A stretch of DNA of 64,000 bases from Nematostella vectensis (taxonomy: Eukaryota > Cnidaria > Anthozoa > Actiniaria > Edwardsiidae), in the NCBI RefSeq assembly GCF_932526225.1, contig NC_064042.1:14395040-14459039 (forward strand). Reading direction: 5' to 3'. The first letter of the stretch is position 1, and every line of letters begins with the position of its first letter. Below the pieces are notes generated by a model. It ran no database searches and was not told the origin of the DNA. It was given only the letters and a program-made list of their open reading frames with translations. The position numbers and the translations under genes are program-made. Shown here piece by piece: positions 58,701-64,000 of this stretch.

Positions 58701-60859
58701 ATCTGTCCATCAGGGTGTTTAGGTCATCTGTCCATCAGGGTGTTCAGGTCATCTGTCTATCTGTCCATCAGGGTGTTCATGTCATCTGTCTATCAGGGTG
58801 TTCATATGATCTGTCTATCAGTGTTCATGTCATCTGTCCATCAGTGTTCATGTCATCTGTCCATCAGGTTGTTCATGTTATTTGTCCATCAGGGTGTTTA
58901 TGTCAACTGTCCATCAGGGTCTTCAGGTCATCTGTCTGTAAGGGTGTTCATGTCATTTGTCCATCAGGGTGTTCATGTCATCTTTCCATCAGGGTGTTCA
59001 GGTCATCTGTCAATTAGGGTGTTCAGGTCATCTGTCAATCAGGGTGTTCATGTCATCTGTCCATCAGGGTGTTCGGGTCATTTGTCCTTCGGGGTGTTCA
59101 GGGCATCTGTCCATCAGGGTGTTCGGGTCATCTGTCCATCAGGGTGTTCATGTCATCTGTCCATCAGGGTGTTCGGGTAATTTGTCCATCAGGGTGTTCA
59201 GGTCATCTGTCCATCAAGGTGTTCGGGTCATCTGTCCATCAGGGTGTTCATGTCATCTGTCCATCAGGGTGTTCATGTCATCTGTCCATCAGGGTGTTCA
59301 TGTCATCTGTCCATCAGGGTGTTCATGTCATCTGTCCATCAGGGTGTTCATGTCATCTGTTCATCAGGGTGTTCATGTTACCTGTCCATCAGCGTGTTCA
59401 TGTCATCTGTCCATCAGGGTTTTCATGTTATCTGTCCATCAGGGTGTTCATGTTTTCTGTCCATCAGGGTATTCATGTCATCTGTCCATCAGGTTGTTCA
59501 TGTCATCTGTCCATCAGGTTGTTCATGTCATCTGTCCATCAGGGTGTTCATGTTTTCTGTACATCAGGGTGTTTATGTCATCTGTCCATTAAGGTGTTCG
59601 GGTCATCTGTCCATCAGGGTGTTCATGTCATCTGTCCATCAGGGTGTTCATGTCATCTGTCCATCAGGGTGTTCAGGTCATCTGTCCATCAGGGTGTTCA
59701 GATCATCTGTCTATCTGTCCATCAGTGTGTTCATGTTATCTGTCTATCAGGGTGTTCATGTTATCTGTCCATCAGTGTTCATGTCATCTGTCCATCAGGT
59801 TGTTCATGTCATCTGTCCATCAGGTTGTTCAGGTCATCTGTCCATCGGGGTCTTCAGGTCATCTGTCCAACAGGGTGTTCATGTCATCTGTCCATCAGGG
59901 TGTTCATGTCATCTGTCCATCAGGGTGTTCATGTCATCTGTCCATCAGGGTGTTCAGGTCATCTGTCCATCAGGGTGTTCATGTCATATGTCCATCAGGG
60001 TGTTCAGGTCATCTCTCTATCAGGGTCTTCAGGTCATCTTTCCATCAGGTTGTTCAGGTCATCTGTCCATCGGGGTCTTCAGGTCATCTGTCCAACAGGG
60101 TGTTCATGTCATCTGTCCATCAGGGTGTTCATGTCATCTGTCCATCAGGGTGTTCATGTCATCTGTCCATCAGGGTGTTAAGGTCATCTGTCCATCAGGA
60201 TGTTCAGGTCATCTGTCCATCGGGGTCTTCAGGTCATCTGACCAACAGGGTGTTCATGTCATCTGTCCATCAGGGTGTTCATGTCATCTGTCCATCAGGG
60301 TGTTCATGTCATCTGTCCATCAGGGTGTTCAGGTCATCTGTCCATCAGGGTCTTCAGGTCATCTTTCCATCAGGGTCTTTAGGTCATCTGTCCATCAGGG
60401 TCTTCAGGTCATCTGTCCATCAGAGTCTTCAGGTCATCTGTCCATCAGGGTAATCATGTCATCTGTCCATCAGGGTGTTCATGTCATCTGTCCATCAGGG
60501 TGTTCATGTTTTCTGTCCATCAGGGTGTTCATGTCATCTGTCCTTCAGGGTGTTCGGGTCATCTGTCCATCAGGGTGTTCATGTCATCTGTCCAACAGGG
60601 TGGTCATGTCATTAGTCTATCAGGGTGTTAATTTCATCTGTCCATCAGGGTGTTCAGTTCATCAGTACTTCAGGGTGTTTATACATTTTTGTTTTTAAAT
60701 TGTTTGACTTCTAAGGTCCTTTGTTTTTTTTTATATCAGCATTGGATGCCAGGAAAATAAAGAAGAACAGCAAATTAGAGCGCACTCAATCGAGTATTGA
60801 CCTTGCCACTGGAAGATCAAGTCGGTCATCCAGTGTCAGCTCATGTGTTGCATTGCAAG
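37950..60859 (+). CDS. TPR-like repeat protein, at least 18 exons, 3' end beyond or within the satellite
   Basis: Exons with matching phases: 37950-37987 (ATG in a good context), 38418-38463, 39992-40168, 41001-41037, 41158-41333, 42109-42171, 42647-42820, 43506-43542, 44428-44561, 48264-48329, 48835-48870, 49381-49431, 49905-49997, 50402-50488, 50563-50608, 51631-51750, then two copies of the last at 55664-55783 and 60740-60859. Residues ~28-100 and ~210-290 contain helix pairs of TPR type, for example NAGNFPKAFMLLSEALSLYI, GFLDEALEEA and VYYFRAVCYLQLGRFDDAED. After exon 9 the protein is Lys/Glu-rich and probably coiled coil, then Ser/Arg-rich. I do not recognise the family and assign no function. 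Exons 10-15 are short and rest on splice signals and open phases alone. No stop codon is reached in the window. Confidence 0.7.
38966..39395. repeat. Dispersed repeat, copy 2, interrupted by a 250-bp MITE
   Basis: Related to 3784-3985. Its halves (38966-39057 and 39308-39395) align to a continuous sequence there, and the interruption is the inverted-repeat element 39058-39307. Confidence 0.65.
39058..39307. mobile_element. 250-bp MITE with C23 tract
   Basis: Ends GTGTAGTTCCAGAAAATA and its complement are perfect over 18 bp. The bases aat flank both sides (39055-39057 and 39308-39310), a probable 3-bp target duplication. The left arm contains 23 consecutive C (39086-39108), the right arm G-rich runs, so the element folds back on itself. 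Confidence 0.75.
41407..41516. mobile_element. ~110-bp MITE
   Basis: Inverted ends tagcctgcatagcaagcg (left) and cgcttgctacgcaggcta (right), matching over about 26 bp including tttctgtgg. The gcaagcgtttctgtgg phrase is a frequent one in invertebrate MITEs. Lies in the intron 41334-42108. Confidence 0.8.
41553..41881. mobile_element. 329-bp MITE with 9-bp target duplication
   Basis: Inverted ends CAGTGCTGAAAAACG (41555-41569) and the exact complement (41865-41879), plus a probable target duplication actctaccc at 41544-41552 and 41882-41890. A 9-bp duplication fits a Mutator-type origin. It lies 37 bp from the previous MITE in the same intron. No coding capacity. Confidence 0.75.
43553..43730. 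repeat. (CAT)n/(CAC)n trinucleotide array
   Basis: About 170 bp of CAT/CAC/CGT trinucleotides, starting 10 bp after the donor of exon 8 of the TPR-like gene. Frames read as poly-His, poly-Ile or (minus) poly-Met and are not genes. Confidence 0.96.
44641..44662. repeat. C-rich homopolymer tract
   Basis: A run of about 18 C near 44645-44661, followed by further C-rich sequence to 44860, all in the intron after exon 9. Confidence 0.9.
45095..48003. repeat. 2.9-kb C/A-only satellite of CACAA/CACAC/CACCA pentamers
   Basis: Almost 3 kb composed nearly entirely of C and A on the + strand, built from 5-bp words (cacaa, cacac, cacca) with scattered T and G. No internal higher-order period was obvious. 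It occupies most of the intron between exons 9 and 10 of the TPR-like gene. Very long Thr/His/Pro ORFs on + and Val/Cys/Gly ORFs on - result from the absence of stop codons and are not genes. Confidence 0.97.
51631..51750 (+). other. Exon 16, first copy of a 120-nt repeated exon
   Basis: Bounded by tgtatcag and gtattttt, phase 1 at both ends. Encodes a Lys-run followed by a Ser/Arg-rich segment (KSKLERIQSSSDVAIGRSS). Included in the TPR-like gene; listed separately because it recurs. Confidence 0.75.
55664..55783 (+). other. Second copy of the 120-nt exon
   Basis: Same length, splice signals (tatatcag, gtatttt) and phases as 51631-51750, with about a dozen substitutions. Open throughout (ALDARKIKKNSKLERTQSS...). 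The ~40 nt of intron before it (gacttctaaggtcctttg) is copied too. Confidence 0.75.
60740..60859 (+). other. Third copy of the 120-nt exon
   Basis: Identical to the copy at 55664 as far as I can read, 5076 bp downstream, embedded in the second higher-order repeat. Splicing of all three copies in series would stay in frame. Confidence 0.75.
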
Positions 60860-63800
60860 GTATTTTTCACTGGGTGTTCATGTCATCGGTCTATCAGGGT
60901 GTTCCGGTCATCTGTCTATCAGTTTGTTCATGTCATCTGTCCAACAGGGTGTTTATGTCATCTGTCCATCAGGGTCTTCAGGTCATCTGTCTATAAGGGT
61001 ATTCATGTCATTTGTCCATAAGGGTGTTCATGTCATCTTTCCATCAGGGTGTTCAGGTCATCTGTCCATAAGGGTGTTCAGGTCATCTGTCAATCAGGGT
61101 GTTCATGTCATCTGTCAATCAGGGTGTTCAGGTCATCTGTCTATCAGTGTGTTCAGGTCATCTGTCCATCGGGGTGTTTATGTCATCTGTCCATCAGGGT
61201 GTTTATGTCATCTGTCCATCAGGGTGTTCATGTAATCTGTCCATCAGGGTATTCATGTCATATGTCCATCAGGGTGTTTATGTTATCTGTCCATCAAGGT
61301 GTTCGGGTCATCTGTCCATCAAGGTGTTCGGGTCATCTGTCCATCAGGGTGTTCAGGTCATCTGTCCATCAGGGTGTTCATGTCATCTGTCCATCAGGGT
61401 GTTCATGTCATCTGTCCATCAGGGTGTTCATGTCATTTGTCCATCAGGGTGTTCATGTCATCTGTTCATCAGGGTGTTCATGTTATCTGTCCATCAGCGT
61501 GTTCATGTCATCTGTCCATCAGGGTGTTCATGTCATCTGTCCATCAGGGTGTTCATGTCATTTGTCCATAAGGGTGTTCATGTCATCTTTCCATCAGGGT
61601 GTTCAGGTCATCTGTCCATAAGGGTGTTCAGGTCATCTGTCAATCAGGGTGTTCATGTCATCTGTCAATCAGGGTGTTCAGGTCATCTGTCTATCAGGGT
61701 GTTCAGGTCATCTGTCCATCGGGGTGTTTATGTCATCTGTCCATCAGGGTGTTTATGTCATCTGTCCATCAGGGTGTTCATGTAATCTGTCCATCAGGGT
61801 ATTCATGTCATATGTCCATCAGGGTGTTTATGTTATCTGTCCATCAAGGTGTTCGGGTCATCTGTCCATCAAGGTGTTCGGGTCATCTGTCCATCAGGGT
61901 GTTCATGTCATCTGTCCATCAGGGTGTTCATGTCATCTGTCCATCAGGGTGTTCATGTCATCTGTCCATCAGGGTGTTCATGTCATTTGTCCATCAGGGT
62001 GTTCATGTCATCTGTTCATCAGGGTGTTCATGTTATCTGTCCATCAGCGTGTTCATGTCATCTGTCCATCAGGGTGTTCATGTCATCTGTCCATCAGAGT
62101 GTTCATGTTATCTGTCCATCAGGGTGTTTAGGTCATCTGTCCATCAGGGTGTTCAGGTCATCTGTCAATCAGGGTCTTCAGGTCATCTGTCCATCAGGGT
62201 GTTTATGTCATCTGTCCATCAGGTTGTTCAGGTCATCTGTCCATCGGGGTCTTCAGGTCATCTGTCCATCAGGGTGTTCATGTTTTCTGTCCATCAGGGT
62301 GTTTATGTCATCTGTCCATCAGGGTGTTCATGTCATCTGTCCATCAGGGTGTTCATGTTATCTGTCCATCAGGGTGTTTAGGTCATCTGTCCATCAGGGT
62401 GTTCAGGTCATCTGTCTATCTGTCCATCAGTATGTTTAGGTCATCTGTCCATCAGGGTGTTCATGTCATCCATCCATCAGGGTGTTCAGGTCATCTGTCC
62501 AACAGGGTGTTCATGTCATCTGTCCATCAGGGTGTTCATGTCATCTGTCCATCAGGGTGTTTGGGTCATCTGTCCATCAGGGTGTTCATGTCATCTGTCC
62601 ATCAGGGTGTTCGGGTCATTTGTCCATCACGGTGTTCAGGTCATCTGTCCATCAGGGTGTTCGGGTCATCTGTCCATCAGGGTGTTCATGTCATCTGTCC
62701 ATCAGGGTATTCGGGTAATTTGTCCATCAGGGTGTTCAGGTCATCTGTCCATCAAGGTGTTCGGGTCATCTGTCCATCAGGGTGTTTATGTCATCTGTCC
62801 ATCAGGGTGTTCATGTCATCTGTCCATCAGGGTGTTCATGTCATCTGTCCATCAGGGTGTTCATGTCATCTGTCCATCAGGGTGTTCATGTCATCTGTTC
62901 ATCAGGGTGTTCATGTGATCTGTCCATCAGCGTGTTCATGTCATCTGTCCATCAGGGTGTTCATGACATCTGTCCATCAGGGTGTTCATGTCATCTGTCC
63001 ATCACGGTGTTCATGTCATCTGTTTATCAGGGTGTTCATGTTATCTGTTCATCAGCGTGTTCATGTCATCTGTCCATCAGCGTGTTCATGTCATCTGTCC
63101 ATCAGGGTGTTCATGTTATCTGTCCATCTGGGTATTCATGTCATCTGTCCATCAGGTTGTTCATGTCATCTGTCCATCAGGGTGTTGATGTCATCTGTCT
63201 ATCAGGGTGTTCATGTTTTCTGTACATCAGGGTGTTTATGTCATCTGTCCATTAGGGTGTTCGGGTCATCTGTCCATCAGGGTGTTCATGTCATCTGTCC
63301 ATCAGGGTGTTTAGGTCATCTGTCCATCAGGGTGTTCAGATCATCTGTCTATTTGTCCATCAGTGTGTTCATGTTATCTGTCTATCAGGGTGTTCATGTT
63401 ATCTGTCCATCAGTGTTCATGTCATCTGTCCATCAGGTTGTTCATGTCATCTGTCCATCAGGTTGTTCAGGTCATCTGTCCATCGGGGTCTTCAGGTCAT
63501 CTGTCCAACAGGGTGTTCATGTCATCTGTCCATCAGGGTGTTCATGTCATCTGTCCATCAGGGTGTTTATGTCATCTGTCCATCAGGGTGTTCAGGTCAT
63601 CTGTCCATCAGGGTGTTCATGTCATATGTCCATCAGGGTGTTCAGGTCATCTCTCTATCAGGGTCTTCAGGTCATCTGTCCATCAGGTTGTTCAGGTCAT
63701 CTGTCCATCGGGGTCTTCAGGTCATCTGTCCAACAGGGTGTTCATGTCATCTGTCCATCAGGGTGTTCATGTCATCTGTCCATCAGGGTGTTCATGTCAT

Positions 63801-64000
63801 CTGTCCATCAGGGTGTTAAGGTCATCTGTCCATCAGGATGTTCAGGTCATCTGTCCATCGGGGTCTTCAGGTCATCTGACCAACAGGGTTTTCATGTCAT
63901 CTGTCCATCAGGGTGTTCATGTCATCTGTCCATCAGGGTGTTCATGTCATCTGTCCATCAGGGTGTTCAGGTCATCTGTCCATCAGGGTCTTCAGGTCAT

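Larger units (their letters stand above)
51786..64000 (+). repeat. 25-bp satellite, over 12 kb, in ~5.1-kb higher-order repeats, to the window edge
   Basis: The consensus monomer is tgttcatgtcatctgtccatcaggg (25 bp, written here in one 20+5 unit: tgttcatgtcatctgtccat + caggg). Variants such as tgttcaggtc, tgttcgggtc, tcttcaggtc and tgtttaggtc occur in a fixed order, and that order repeats at an offset of 5126 bp (for example 52242/57368 and 54518/59644), dropping to 5076 bp past ~55500 because two monomers are missing. A further 22-monomer (550-bp) internal duplication joins 61049 to 61599. A third, shortened copy runs from about 62500 off the right edge. The lack of stop codons in the monomer yields open frames in all three + phases; none is a gene. 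Confidence 0.97.

Noticed and set aside
51786-63819. Very long ORFs (up to 549 codons) reading SSVHQGVHVICPSGC
   Set aside because: The 25-bp monomer has no stop in any + phase, so all three frames stay open with the same peptide in rotation.
51786-64000. CRISPR-like array
   Set aside because: Monomers are directly abutting with no unique spacers, and the genome is eukaryotic.

Overview
The window is nuclear DNA of an invertebrate metazoan, most likely a cnidarian (anthozoan such as an anemone or coral). Genes are split by short GT-AG introns with joinable phases. A HELZ2-like helicase/ribonuclease gene, a Mutator-type transposase with SWIM finger and a multi-copy invertebrate protein family are present, and MITEs, tRNA-derived SINEs and minisatellites are dense. 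There are no operons, ribosome binding sites or other prokaryotic signals. The taxon is inferred from gene content only.

Layout, left to right. (1) 24-15080, + strand: a HELZ2-like gene, 5'-partial, whose 16 exons join in frame to 2291 codons plus a stop. Its order is SF1 helicase, RNase II (RNB), SF1 helicase. One intron uses a GC-AG boundary, one exon end is tandemly copied with its splice donor, and several introns hold minisatellites. (2) 15081-19100: spacer with a ~33-bp minisatellite, a perfect hairpin, a tRNA-derived SINE and a ~30-bp minisatellite. (3) 19128-29255, + strand: a decayed member of a large uncharacterised invertebrate family. It is broken by a 15-copy 101-bp amplification inside an exon, several frameshifts and a 5.3-kb Mutator-like element (22007-27308). 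That element has 177-bp terminal inverted repeats and a perfect 9-bp target duplication lying on the 3' splice site. It carries a SWIM-finger transposase (one in-frame stop) and, convergently, a three-exon gene for a 165-residue HMG-box plus C2H2 zinc-finger protein. (4) 29256-37949: spacers, a nucleoredoxin/tryparedoxin-like ORF whose likely start is thrown out of frame by one extra T, and an intact single-exon Mutator-type transposase of a second family (34427-36253). (5) 37950 to the right edge, + strand: a TPR-like gene of at least 18 small exons. Its introns hold MITEs, a (CAT)n tract and a 2.9-kb C/A-only satellite. From 51.8 kb the gene dissolves into a 25-bp satellite organised in ~5.1-kb higher-order repeats, which include near-identical 120-nt phase 1-1 exons at 55664 and 60740.

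The recurring theme is tandem amplification of exon- or splice-site-bearing DNA: 115 bp in the helicase gene, 101 bp in the decayed gene, 52 bp beside a splice acceptor, and 5.1 kb in the TPR-like gene. The long ORFs in 45.9-47.9 kb and 51.6-63.8 kb are artefacts of satellites without stop codons. All gene models come from reading splice sites and phases by eye; none has transcript support here.
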